From positions 118,333 to 182,332 of the forward strand of contig NZ_LNBY01000016.1 in assembly GCF_001542855.1 (NCBI RefSeq): a stretch of 64,000 nucleotides of DNA, given 5' to 3'. The translations under genes and the position numbers were made by a program. This document shows, in pieces, positions 9,071-17,840 of the stretch. Each line of letters starts with the position of its first letter. The first letter of the stretch is position 1. The notes beneath the pieces are model-generated. The model was not told the DNA's origin. It was given only the letters and a program-made list of their open reading frames with translations, and did not search any database. The stretch comes from Erythrobacter sp. AP23. GTDB lineage: Bacteria; Pseudomonadota; Alphaproteobacteria; Sphingomonadales; Sphingomonadaceae.

Positions 9071-9763
9071 ATGACCACCCCCCTCGCCTTGTCGTCCTCT
9101 GCCACACTGCAACGGGACCAATTTGGCATCGAACGGCAGACCATGGTGACAGTCGACAACGCGCTGCCCGATCCGGACCTGGTGATCGAGATCGCGTCGC
9201 GGCACAATTTTGGAAGGCACGGCCCGTTCTATCCCGGGCTTCGCGCGCCGGTCTCCGCAGCGGTCTCCATGCCGCTCGTGGAACCGCTGCTTGGTCGGCT
9301 GGTACAGGATTTCGATCTTCCGCGCCGGCCTAGCTATCTCGAATGCTATCTCAGCATAGTCACCCATGCCCCCGGTGATCTGACACCGATCCAGCGCCTG
9401 CCGCATTTCGACGGTGTCGAGCCCGAACGGCTCGCAGTTCTGCTCTATCTCGACCGGCGCGAAGAGGGAGGAACCGCGTTCTATCGCCAACGCGCAACGG
9501 GCTTCGAAAGCGTCGATGCGAATCGCTTGGAGACCTATCGACAGTCGCTGGGATCCGAAGTCGAGAGAGTCGGCCTGCCTGGAGCAGAATACATCGCGGG
9601 GGATACCGATCTGTTCGAACGAATTCACGCCGCCCGCGGCCGGTTCAATTCGATGGTCGTCTATCGCGGCAACACGTTGCATTGCGCCGATCTGCCGGCC
9701 GATTTCCATCCCGAGAGCGATCCACGCAAAGGTCGATTGACGCTCAATCTCTTCCTCGCCTGA
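9071..9763 (+). CDS. DUF6445 family protein, possible 2-oxoglutarate/Fe(II) oxygenase fold
   Basis: A 230-residue protein of a type commonly encoded beside TonB receptors and tryptophan-halogenase-like genes in Caulobacter- and Sphingomonas-type sugar loci. Visible motifs are PHFDG (HxD), GGTAFYRQRATGF, a distal His in RGNTLHCADL and an Arg in GRLTLNLFL. The order HxD...H...R is that of non-heme Fe(II)/2-oxoglutarate dioxygenases, so an oxygenase fold is a reasonable inference; no activity is established. The start is ATG 9071; an in-frame upstream ATG at 9035 has no better ribosome site. It is divergent from lacI and precedes the TonB receptor gene by 190 bp. Confidence 0.75.
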   Translation: MTTPLALSSSATLQRDQFGIERQTMVTVDNALPDPDLVIEIASRHNFGRHGPFYPGLRAPVSAAVSMPLVEPLLGRLVQDFDLPRRPSYLECYLSIVTHAPGDLTPIQRLPHFDGVEPERLAVLLYLDRREEGGTAFYRQRATGFESVDANRLETYRQSLGSEVERVGLPGAEYIAGDTDLFERIHAARGRFNSMVVYRGNTLHCADLPADFHPESDPRKGRLTLNLFLA

Positions 9764-9815
9764 AGCGCACCGTCGCTGTGACATTTCGGCGACGGCAACG
9801 TGGGCGGCGGGCAAT

Positions 9816-9831
9816 GCGTATACGTATGCCA
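9816..9831. promoter_or_regulatory. Candidate LacI-family operator upstream of the TonB receptor operon
   Basis: The left half GCGTATAC is identical to the operator candidate at 7894. The right half GTATGCCA is more degenerate (five of eight pairs symmetric around the central CG at 9823/9824). It lies 123 bp before the receptor start codon. A further GCGTAT half-site occurs at about 9855. The shared half-site supports common control of both arms of the locus. Confidence 0.5.
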
Positions 9832-9953
9832 TCTTCCGGATCGCCGCATCCCACGCGTATCCCGACCGTGAATGGGACGGTCAGAAGCCGCCCGTCGGGA
9901 TGGATTTCGGGTGCGGACCATCAAGAATAGCCGCACCAACAGGGAGAGCAGAC

Positions 9954-12752
9954 ATGGCATTTCGCAAGCAGCTTTTTGGCGGCATCAGCACAGGCGCCGT
10001 TTCCATTGCCCTGGCAGCGCTGGCCACGCCGGCTATCGCGCAGGAAGCCTCGATCGAGCCGGGCGAAGAGGATGTCACGGAAACCGATGAAGGCAACGTC
10101 ATCATCGTCGAAGGCTATCGCCAATCGCTTGAAACGGCAGTCGGCCTGAAGCGCAATGCGCCCGTCATCGCCGAGGCCTTCAGCGCCGAAGATATCGGCA
10201 AGCTCCCGGACGTGTCGATCGCGGAAACGCTGGGGCGCCTTCCCGGGCTTGCGGTCCAGCGTGTCGACGGTCGCGCGCAGAGCCTTTCGGTTCGCGGCCT
10301 CGGGCCCGATTATTCGAACTCTCTCCTCAATGGTCGCCAGCTCGTATCGTCGGGCGACAATCGCGCGGTCGAATACGACCAGTACCCGGCCGAATTGATC
10401 GATCAGGGCGTCATCTACAAGGTGCCATACGCCGGCCTTATCGGTCAGGGGCTTGCCGGTACGGTCGACCTGCGCACCATCCGTCCGCTCTCGAAGGGCG
10501 AGCGGATCGTCTCGGTCGGCGGCCGGCTGGAGTTCAACGAGGACGGGTCGCTCAATCCCGATATCGATGGCTGGGGCTATCGCGCCACCGGCACCTATGT
10601 CGACCAGTTCGCCGACGACACCCTCGGTGTCGCACTGGGCGTCGCTTACCAGTCGAGCCCGAGCCAAGTAGAGAAGTTCAACGCTTGGGGTTATCCGAAC
10701 GACTCGGGGCAGACTCTCCTCGGCGGCATGAAGCCCTTCGCCAAATCGGTCGATCTCGATCGCCTCGGCGTGTTCGGCACCGTCGAATGGCAGCCCAACG
10801 AAAACTGGAGCGGCACGCTCGACCTGTTCTACGCCGATTATCGCGAACGCATCGCGATGCGCGGCATGGAATTCCCGCTGAACCCCGGCTGGGGTTCGGG
10901 TGCGACGATCGACTCGACCAGCGGCGGTGACTTTCCGCAGAGTGTCACCTTCTCGAACGTTCAGCCGGTCGTGCGCAACGACTTCGATCGCAAGGACGTC
11001 GAGACCTTCGCTGCGGGTTACAACGCCAAGTATGAAGACGACGATTTCATCCTGAACGTCGACGTTGCCTATTCGCGTGCAGATCGGCGCCTGCAGCAGA
11101 TCGAAAGCTACGCCGGGCTGAACTTCGGCGCCAGTGGTCCGAACCCCGGCGATGTCGTGACATACAATCGCAACACCGGCGGCTTCCCGTTCATCTTCAC
11201 CAATCAGATCGATTATTCGGACACCAGCCTGATCCAGCTGACCGACCCGCGCGGCTGGGGTGGCGGCCGCGACATCGTGCAGGCCGGCTTCATCAACGAC
11301 ACGACTACCGACGACGAACTGTGGACCATTCGCGGCGAGGTCGTGGGCAAGGTCGAGGATCCCACCATCAAGGCGCTGGTCGCCGGCGTGAGCTTCGATC
11401 ACCGGACCAAGTCGCGCGACATTGCGCAGAACTTCCTGAGCCTTGCGGGCAATGGAACGCCCTTCGTCTCGCAAGGCGCCACGCAGCGCGCACCGATCCC
11501 CTCGAGCGCGCTGTTGAATCCGATCGCAAGTCTCGGATTCCTCGGGTTCGGCCCGCAGGTCGCCTACGATCCATTCGCGCTGCTCAACGACGGGACCTAT
11601 ATCCTGACGAGCATCGAGAGTTCGGATCTGCCCTATCCAGGCGACTGGAGCGTGACGGAAGACGTCTACACCGGCTACCTGCGCATGGACCTCGATACCT
11701 TCGTCGGCTCGCTTCCGTTGACGGGTAACATCGGTGTGCAGGTCGTATTCACCGACCAGAACTCGCGCGGCTTCAATTCCAGCGGCGGCGTTGGTGCGCG
11801 AGCGGTTCCGGTCGAGGGCGGCGACGAATATGCTCATGTCCTGCCGAGCATGACGCTGAACCTCGAGCTTAATGCGGACATGAAGCTGCGTTTCGGTGCG
11901 GCACGCACGCTCGCGCGGCCCCGGATGGACCAGCTCAACGCCTCCTTCAATGCCGGCGTCTCGGATGTGATCGACGTTGCAACCGGATCGATCTTCGGCG
12001 GCGGCGGCGGCAATCCCGAACTGCGCCCCTATGTCGCAAACGGATTCGACGTCAGTTACGAATGGTACTTCGGTCGCGGCGCCTATCTGGCCGTCGCCGG
12101 CTATTACAAGTGGCTCGACGATTTCGTGAACGGCAATGCCGGGGTCGTCCGCGACTTCAGCTACCTGCGCCCGATCCTGTCGCCTCAGCAGCGTGCACTG
12201 GCCGACGCGACGACCTATCTCGGCGTTGTGACGGGCCCCGACAATGCGGCGGATGGCCATATCGCCGGGATCGAAGCCAGCCTCTCGGTTCCGTTCAGTG
12301 TCTTCACCGACGGATTCTTCAGCGGCTTCGGGTTCCAGACCAGCGCCAGCTACACCGACAGCAATCTGACGATCTACCCGCAGCAGGGCGATCCTTTCGA
12401 AACCGACGTACCTGGACTTTCCAAATGGGTGGTCAACTCGACCGTCTATTTCGAACGGAGCGGCTTCGAGGCGCGTGTAAGCCACCGTTACCGGACCGAG
12501 TTCCTTGCCGAATTTCCGGCCATCTCGGCCAGCAGGGCAACGCGCTTCGCCTATCCGGAATCGATTTTCGACGCGCAGATCGGTTACAGATTCCAGGACG
12601 GTAGTTCGCTCGAAGGCCTGTCGATTACCCTTCAGGCGCTCAATCTTACGAATGAGCCCTTCATCAACTATACCGACGATGACCGTACGCATATCATCGA
12701 TTATGAAGAATATGGCCGTACCTACCTGATCGGGGCCTCCTACCGGTTCTGA
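9954..12752 (+). CDS. TonB-dependent receptor, Xanthomonas/Caulobacter type (maltodextrin uptake)
   Basis: A 932-residue outer-membrane receptor. ATG 9954 follows AGGGAGAG and opens a signal peptide ending in ATPAIA. A TonB-box-like stretch (NVIIVEGYRQSLE) comes next, then the plug domain with DVSIAETLGRLPGLAVQR. A long beta-barrel follows, ending in the aromatic-terminal strand YLIGASYRF. Length and plug sequence fit the large sugar-transporting receptors of this subfamily, such as the Caulobacter maltodextrin receptor MalA. Two secreted amylases, GH97 and an alpha-glucosidase nearby point to malto-oligosaccharides as substrate. A LacI-type operator candidate lies 123 bp upstream. It probably heads the plus-strand operon ending at 21351. 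Confidence 0.92.
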   Translation: MAFRKQLFGGISTGAVSIALAALATPAIAQEASIEPGEEDVTETDEGNVIIVEGYRQSLETAVGLKRNAPVIAEAFSAEDIGKLPDVSIAETLGRLPGLAVQRVDGRAQSLSVRGLGPDYSNSLLNGRQLVSSGDNRAVEYDQYPAELIDQGVIYKVPYAGLIGQGLAGTVDLRTIRPLSKGERIVSVGGRLEFNEDGSLNPDIDGWGYRATGTYVDQFADDTLGVALGVAYQSSPSQVEKFNAWGYPNDSGQTLLGGMKPFAKSVDLDRLGVFGTVEWQPNENWSGTLDLFYADYRERIAMRGMEFPLNPGWGSGATIDSTSGGDFPQSVTFSNVQPVVRNDFDRKDVETFAAGYNAKYEDDDFILNVDVAYSRADRRLQQIESYAGLNFGASGPNPGDVVTYNRNTGGFPFIFTNQIDYSDTSLIQLTDPRGWGGGRDIVQAGFINDTTTDDELWTIRGEVVGKVEDPTIKALVAGVSFDHRTKSRDIAQNFLSLAGNGTPFVSQGATQRAPIPSSALLNPIASLGFLGFGPQVAYDPFALLNDGTYILTSIESSDLPYPGDWSVTEDVYTGYLRMDLDTFVGSLPLTGNIGVQVVFTDQNSRGFNSSGGVGARAVPVEGGDEYAHVLPSMTLNLELNADMKLRFGAARTLARPRMDQLNASFNAGVSDVIDVATGSIFGGGGGNPELRPYVANGFDVSYEWYFGRGAYLAVAGYYKWLDDFVNGNAGVVRDFSYLRPILSPQQRALADATTYLGVVTGPDNAADGHIAGIEASLSVPFSVFTDGFFSGFGFQTSASYTDSNLTIYPQQGDPFETDVPGLSKWVVNSTVYFERSGFEARVSHRYRTEFLAEFPAISASRATRFAYPESIFDAQIGYRFQDGSSLEGLSITLQALNLTNEPFINYTDDDRTHIIDYEEYGRTYLIGASYRF

Positions 12753-12766
12753 TCATGTTTTGACTT

Positions 12767-12798
12767 GCGGGGCGGCCACCTCCTCCCGGTCGCCCCGC
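12767..12798 (+). other. GC-rich hairpin between TonB receptor and halogenase genes
   Basis: GCGGGGCG (12767-12774) pairs perfectly with CGCCCCGC (12791-12798) across a 16-nt loop, 15 bp after the receptor stop codon. No T-run follows, so it is not a classical intrinsic terminator. It could attenuate downstream transcription or stabilise the receptor mRNA, giving more receptor than enzyme. The rest of the 116 bp gap shows only the ribosome site (AAGGGGA) of the next gene. Confidence 0.4.
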
Positions 12799-12868
12799 CC
12801 CCTCTCCCAGTCGCGCTGCACGATGTACGGTGGAGCCGCGATGAAATACCAAGGGGATCAAGTCGACC

Positions 12869-14398
12869 ATGTCGCAGCATACGTCCAATTCACTCAGGCC
12901 CATGCGCTTCGTCATAGCCGGCGGCGGCACCGCGGGATGGATGACGGCTGCTGCCCTGGCACGTTTCGCGCCGCCGGGTACGCAGATCACGCTGGTCGAA
13001 AGCGAAGCGATCGGCACGGTCGGTGTGGGCGAGGCGACGATCCCGCAGATCCACCTGTTCAACAATGCGCTCGGGATCGACGAGGCCGAATTCGTCCGTG
13101 AGACCAAGGCTTCGTTCAAGCTGGGCATCGAATTCGACGGCTGGCTGCGCGAGGGCGATGCATATATGCACGCGTTCGGAGCGGTCGGGCGCGGAGTCGG
13201 CCTGCTGCCCTTCCAGCACTATTGGCTGCGCGCGCGCCAGCTCGGCATGGCGAAACCGCTGATGCGCTATTCGCTGAACGAACTCGCCGCGCGCACGATG
13301 CGCATGCAGCGTGGCCGCCGAACGCCACAGGCACCCGAAATGCCTTACGCATATCATTTCGATGCGGGCCTCTACGCTGCCTATCTGCGCCGCCGGGCAG
13401 AAGCGAACGGCGTGGTCCGGCACGAAGGTCGGATCGAACGCGTCGAGCAACATCCCGAAAGCGGTGCGATATCCGCGCTCGCGCTCGACGGCGAACGCGT
13501 CGTCGAAGGCGACTTCTTCGTCGACTGCACCGGATTTCGCGCGCTCCTGATCGGCGATGCGCTCGATACCGGATACGAAGATTGGTCGCATTGGTTGCCT
13601 TGTGACCGGGCGATCGCTGTCCCGTGTTCCAACGGCGGCGATTTCACGCCCTATACGAAGTCGATCGCTCGCAAGGCCGGGTGGCAGTGGCGTATTCCGC
13701 TGCAGCATCGCATCGGCAACGGAATGGTCTATTCGAGCGCGCACTGGAGCGAGGAAGAGGCTGTCGAAACGCTGCTCGCCAATCTCGATGGCGAACCTCA
13801 GGGCGATCCGCGCCCGCTCCGCTTCACCACTGGTAAGCGTCAGGCGACGTGGCACCGCAATTGCCTGGCGGTGGGGCTGGCCGCGGGGTTCATGGAGCCG
13901 TTGGAATCGACCAGCATCCATCTCATTCAGTCGACGATCAGCCGCTTTCTGGCCGTTCTTCCGTCAGACGAAATCGATCCCTCGATGGTCGATTGGTTCA
14001 ATGCACAATGTGACTTCGAATGGAGCCGCATCCGCGACTTCCTGATCCTGCATTACACCGCGAACGCCCGCGAGGGGGAGCCATTTTGGGACGAGCTTCG
14101 CCAGATAGATCTGCCGCGATCGCTTCATGCCAAGCTCGACCAATGGCGGGCCACGGGATTCATCCACCGCGAGAATGAAGAACTGTTCACCGAAGTGGGC
14201 TGGTTTCAGGTGCTTGTCGGACAGGGTGTCGAGGCGCGCAGCTACAATCCGATTGCCGACGGCTTGCCCGGAAACGACCTGCAAATGCTGCTCGACGGTA
14301 CTGAAGCCGCGCTGGTCGAAGAAGTGCGGCAGATGCCCCGACATCTCGATTTCGTCCACCAATTCGTGAACTCCCCCAGCGAGGAAGTGACAGCATGA
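12869..14398 (+). CDS. Tryptophan-halogenase-like flavoprotein (copy 1)
   Basis: A 509-residue member of the FAD-dependent tryptophan halogenase family. It has the FAD motif GGGTAGW near the N-terminus and a lysine in SFKLGIEFDGW at the position of the halogenase catalytic lysine. It also has the hallmark WQWRIP (WxWxIP) and the conserved GFMEPLESTSIHLI. All expected motifs are present, so halogenation or a related FADH2-dependent oxidation is possible. In TonB-receptor sugar loci the substrate is unknown, and free tryptophan is unlikely to be the target. The gene ends in an ATGA overlap with the secreted amylase gene. Confidence 0.87.
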   Translation: MSQHTSNSLRPMRFVIAGGGTAGWMTAAALARFAPPGTQITLVESEAIGTVGVGEATIPQIHLFNNALGIDEAEFVRETKASFKLGIEFDGWLREGDAYMHAFGAVGRGVGLLPFQHYWLRARQLGMAKPLMRYSLNELAARTMRMQRGRRTPQAPEMPYAYHFDAGLYAAYLRRRAEANGVVRHEGRIERVEQHPESGAISALALDGERVVEGDFFVDCTGFRALLIGDALDTGYEDWSHWLPCDRAIAVPCSNGGDFTPYTKSIARKAGWQWRIPLQHRIGNGMVYSSAHWSEEEAVETLLANLDGEPQGDPRPLRFTTGKRQATWHRNCLAVGLAAGFMEPLESTSIHLIQSTISRFLAVLPSDEIDPSMVDWFNAQCDFEWSRIRDFLILHYTANAREGEPFWDELRQIDLPRSLHAKLDQWRATGFIHRENEELFTEVGWFQVLVGQGVEARSYNPIADGLPGNDLQMLLDGTEAALVEEVRQMPRHLDFVHQFVNSPSEEVTA

Positions 14399-16218
14399 TC
14401 CGTTTTGCCCTCCCGCTGCTCGCACTCGCATGCGCGCCGGCCGCACATGCGCAGGTTTCATCCGCAGAGCAGACTTTCCGCGACCGCGAACCCAGCGAGG
14501 AGATCGTCTATTTCGTCCTCCCCGACCGGTTTGAAAATGGCGATCCGACCAACGATACCGGTGACTTCACCGGAGATCGTTTGGCGACGGGCTATGATCC
14601 GACGGCCAAGGGCTTCTTCCATGGCGGAGATCTCAAGGGGCTGACGCAGCGGCTCGATTATCTCGAACGCCTCGGCGTTACCGCGATCTGGTTCGCACCG
14701 ATCTTTCAGAACAAGCCGGTGCAGGGTCCAAAGGGTGACGAAAGCGCAGGCTACCACGGCTATTGGGTGACCGATTTCACCCGACCCGACAGCCATTTCG
14801 GGACGCGGGCGGAATTCAAGGCCTTCGTCGATGCGGCGCATTCCCGCGGGATGAAGGTCTATATGGACATCATCACCAACCACACCGCCGACGTGATCGG
14901 CTATGCCGATGGCGATGCAACGAATTACGAGTATCGCAGCAAAGGCGATTATCCATACTCGACCCGCGGTGGTCCGGACGGCGCGCCGATCAATCCCGGC
15001 TTCATGGGCGATGAAGATTCGAGCGAGGAGAATTTTGCCAAGCTCGTGGATCCGACTTACGCCTATATCCCCGAAGTGCCCGAAGCTGAACGCGAGGTAA
15101 AAGTCCCCGCATGGCTCAACGATCCGATTCACTATCACAATCGCGGCAACAGCAGCTTTACCGGCGAAGACAGCCGCTATGGCGATTTTTCCGGACTGGA
15201 TGATCTGTTCACCCAGCATCCGCGCGTACGGGCAGGGATGATCGAGATATTCTCCGATTGGGTGCGCGACTTCGGCGTCGACGGGTTTCGAATCGATACC
15301 GCCCGCCACGTCGATCCCGGTTTCTGGCAGGAATTCGTGCCCGCACTGGAGAAGGTCGCCGCGGAAGAGGGGATCCCCAACTTCCACATGTTCGGCGAGG
15401 TCTACAAGGACATCCCGCAGAACGGGTACATCGCCGAATATACGCGGCGCGACAAACTTCCTGCGGTTCTCGACTTCGCGTTTCAGGCATCGATGCGCGA
15501 ACTGCTGGGGCGCGACAAGGGCACGGTGGTCCTGGCGCACATGTTCGACGGCGACGTGCTTTACGAAGGCGGCGAGGAGGCTGCGCTGGGCCTGCCGACT
15601 TTCCTCGGCAACCACGACATGGGCCGCTTCTCGACGCTGATCAAATTGGACAAGCCCGACATCTCGCAGGAGGAACTGCTTCAGCGAGTCATGCTCGGCC
15701 ATGCGATGATGCTGAGTCTGCGCGGCAGCCCGGTGATCTATTATGGCGACGAGCAGGGCTTCGTGGGGGACGGCAACGACCAGCTCGCGCGCGAGGATAT
15801 GTTCCCCTCGCAGACCGCAGTCTACAACGACAACGACCTGATCGGCACCGATGCGACCACTGCCGAGAGCAATTTCGACGAGAGTCATCCACTTTTCCGC
15901 TTGATCTCCGAGTTTTCGGCGGTGCGTCGTGCGCACCCGGCGCTGACACGCGGCAAGCAGGTGGTGCGTCACTACGAACAGGAACCCGGCATCTTCGCCG
16001 TCAGCCGGTTCGATCCGGAAACGGGCGCCGAATACCTCGCGGTATTCAACACGACGGAGGCCGAGCGGAGCGCGAATGTCTTGGTCGGCTACGATGCCCG
16101 GGCGTTCGAAACGCTTGCCGGCGCCTGTCCCGCGACCGTCAGCGCCCCGGGCAGCGCCCCGGTTACGCTCCCCGCCTTCGGCTGGGCCGTCTGCCGCGTG
16201 TCGGAGGTATCGGAATGA
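14395..16218 (+). CDS. Secreted GH13 alpha-amylase
   Basis: A 607-residue GH13 enzyme with a signal peptide (MIRFALPLLALACAPAAHA). It keeps the four catalytic regions: DIITNHT (I), GFRIDTARH with the nucleophile Asp (II), MFGEVY with the acid/base Glu (III) and LGNHDMGR (IV). A C-terminal beta-domain ends near PAFGWAVCRV. It is longer than the minus-strand amylase at 4873, mainly in the region before the nucleophile, so the two probably differ in product profile. It should degrade maltodextrins in the periplasm or at the cell surface. Start and stop overlap both neighbours by ATGA. Confidence 0.93.
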   Translation: MIRFALPLLALACAPAAHAQVSSAEQTFRDREPSEEIVYFVLPDRFENGDPTNDTGDFTGDRLATGYDPTAKGFFHGGDLKGLTQRLDYLERLGVTAIWFAPIFQNKPVQGPKGDESAGYHGYWVTDFTRPDSHFGTRAEFKAFVDAAHSRGMKVYMDIITNHTADVIGYADGDATNYEYRSKGDYPYSTRGGPDGAPINPGFMGDEDSSEENFAKLVDPTYAYIPEVPEAEREVKVPAWLNDPIHYHNRGNSSFTGEDSRYGDFSGLDDLFTQHPRVRAGMIEIFSDWVRDFGVDGFRIDTARHVDPGFWQEFVPALEKVAAEEGIPNFHMFGEVYKDIPQNGYIAEYTRRDKLPAVLDFAFQASMRELLGRDKGTVVLAHMFDGDVLYEGGEEAALGLPTFLGNHDMGRFSTLIKLDKPDISQEELLQRVMLGHAMMLSLRGSPVIYYGDEQGFVGDGNDQLAREDMFPSQTAVYNDNDLIGTDATTAESNFDESHPLFRLISEFSAVRRAHPALTRGKQVVRHYEQEPGIFAVSRFDPETGAEYLAVFNTTEAERSANVLVGYDARAFETLAGACPATVSAPGSAPVTLPAFGWAVCRVSEVSE

Positions 16219-17840
16219 ACCGTGCCGATACTCTTGCAGACGCTAGCCCGGCGATTGCGGACAGACCCTGGTGGAAGGGTGCGGCGATTTACCAGATCTA
16301 TCCGCGCAGCTTCCAGGATTCCAACGGCGACGGGATCGGTGACTTGCCTGGCATCACCCAGCGCCTGCCGCATGTCGCTTCGCTTGGCGTGGATGCGATC
16401 TGGATCTCGCCCTTCTTCAAGTCGCCCATGAAGGATTTCGGTTACGACGTTGCGGATTATTGCGACGTCGATCCGATCTTCGGTACGCTCGATGATTTCG
16501 ATGCGCTGGTGGCGCGCGCGCACGAAATGGGCCTGAAGGTGCTCATCGACCAGGTCTATTCGCACACCTCGGACGAGCACCCCTGGTTTGCCGAAAGCCG
16601 CGCCGACAGAACCAATCGGAAAAGCGACTGGTATGTCTGGGCCGATGCCAAGCGCGATGGATCGCCGCCGAGCAACTGGCAATCGGTATTCGGGGGACCG
16701 GCATGGACCTGGGATGCGCGGCGTAGGCAGTATTACCTGCACAACTTCCTCAATTCGCAGCCGCAGCTCAACATGCACAAACCGGAAGTTCAGGAAGCGG
16801 TGTTGGGCGTGATGCGGTTCTGGCTTAATCGCGGTGTCGACGGCTTCCGTATCGATGCGCTCAATTTTGCAATGCACGATCCCGAATTGCGCGACAATCC
16901 GCCCGCGCCGGCGACAGACAGGCCGCGTACCCGGCCGTTCGATTTCCAGGTCAAGAAGCACAATATGTCGCATCCCGACATTCCGGCTTTCATCGAACGG
17001 ATCCGCACGCTGACCGATGAATATGACGGCATCTTCACCGTCGCCGAAGTCGGAGGGGACGAGGCGGAGGCGGAGATGAAATCCTTCACGGCGGGTGAGG
17101 AGCATCTCAACTCGGCATACGGTTTCAATTTCCTCTATGCCGAGAAGCTGACCCCCGGTGCGATCTGCGCGGCGCTTGCCGAATGGCCCGACGAAGAGGG
17201 CGTTGGCTGGCCGAGCTGGGCTTTCGAAAACCACGATGCACCGCGCGCCACCAGTCGCTGGTGGTCCCCCGCCGATCGGGGGAAAGCCGCGCGTCTGAAG
17301 GTGACGCTGCTCGCTGCCTTGCGCGGCAATATCATCCTCTATTACGGCGAGGAGCTGGGACTGACGCAGGTCGATATCCCGTTCGAGCAGCTGCACGATC
17401 CGGAAGCCATCGCCAATTGGCCGCTGACGCTCAGCCGAGACGGTGCGCGCACGCCGATGCCGTGGGAAGCTTCCGCCGCGCATTGCGGCTTTACGGACGG
17501 CGAGCCCTGGCTGCCGGTCGGTGAAGAGAATGCATCGCGTTCGGTCGAGGCGCAGGAAGCCGACGACGAGTCGCTCTTGCACCATACGCGCGCCATGCTT
17601 GCCTTGCGGCGAGCCAATCCGGCACTGCATCACGGTGCGGTCGAACGGTGCGAAACCGTCGGCGATCTCTTCGTCATCGAGCGGCGGGCAGGCACCCAAT
17701 CGATCCGCTGCCTGTTCAACTTCGGCTCTTTCGCAGTCGCGCCGCCGAGCGATCTATCGAGCGGAACCGTTCTCGCCTCGACCAACGGGGCAACCGCCGC
17801 CAGTCTTCCTCCCCTCAGCGCCATGGTGATCGAACTATGA
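16215..17840 (+). CDS. GH13 alpha-glucosidase (oligo-1,6-/alpha-1,4-glucosidase type), cytoplasmic
   Basis: A 541-residue GH13 enzyme of the alpha-glucosidase subfamily. The opening WWKGAAIYQIYPRSFQD and the GDGIGDLPGI stretch are typical of that group. Catalytic regions are GFRIDALNF (nucleophile Asp), VAEVGG (acid/base Glu) and FENHDAPR (transition-state Asp). No signal peptide is seen, so it should act in the cytosol on maltose or short maltodextrins brought in by the MFS permease, releasing glucose. ATG 16215 overlaps the stop of the amylase gene (ATGA); the longer open frame upstream is a shadow of that gene. Confidence 0.92.
   Translation: MNRADTLADASPAIADRPWWKGAAIYQIYPRSFQDSNGDGIGDLPGITQRLPHVASLGVDAIWISPFFKSPMKDFGYDVADYCDVDPIFGTLDDFDALVARAHEMGLKVLIDQVYSHTSDEHPWFAESRADRTNRKSDWYVWADAKRDGSPPSNWQSVFGGPAWTWDARRRQYYLHNFLNSQPQLNMHKPEVQEAVLGVMRFWLNRGVDGFRIDALNFAMHDPELRDNPPAPATDRPRTRPFDFQVKKHNMSHPDIPAFIERIRTLTDEYDGIFTVAEVGGDEAEAEMKSFTAGEEHLNSAYGFNFLYAEKLTPGAICAALAEWPDEEGVGWPSWAFENHDAPRATSRWWSPADRGKAARLKVTLLAALRGNIILYYGEELGLTQVDIPFEQLHDPEAIANWPLTLSRDGARTPMPWEASAAHCGFTDGEPWLPVGEENASRSVEAQEADDESLLHHTRAMLALRRANPALHHGAVERCETVGDLFVIERRAGTQSIRCLFNFGSFAVAPPSDLSSGTVLASTNGATAASLPPLSAMVIEL

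Noticed and set aside
9921..12692. 923-codon open frame antisense to the TonB receptor
   Set aside because: It is the GC-rich reverse-strand shadow of an intact receptor; the translation lacks any domain and is rich in Arg, Asp and Glu runs typical of shadows.
12767..12810. Intrinsic terminator after the TonB receptor
   Set aside because: The stem is good but no T-run follows, and the downstream genes have no obvious promoter of their own; listed only as a hairpin.
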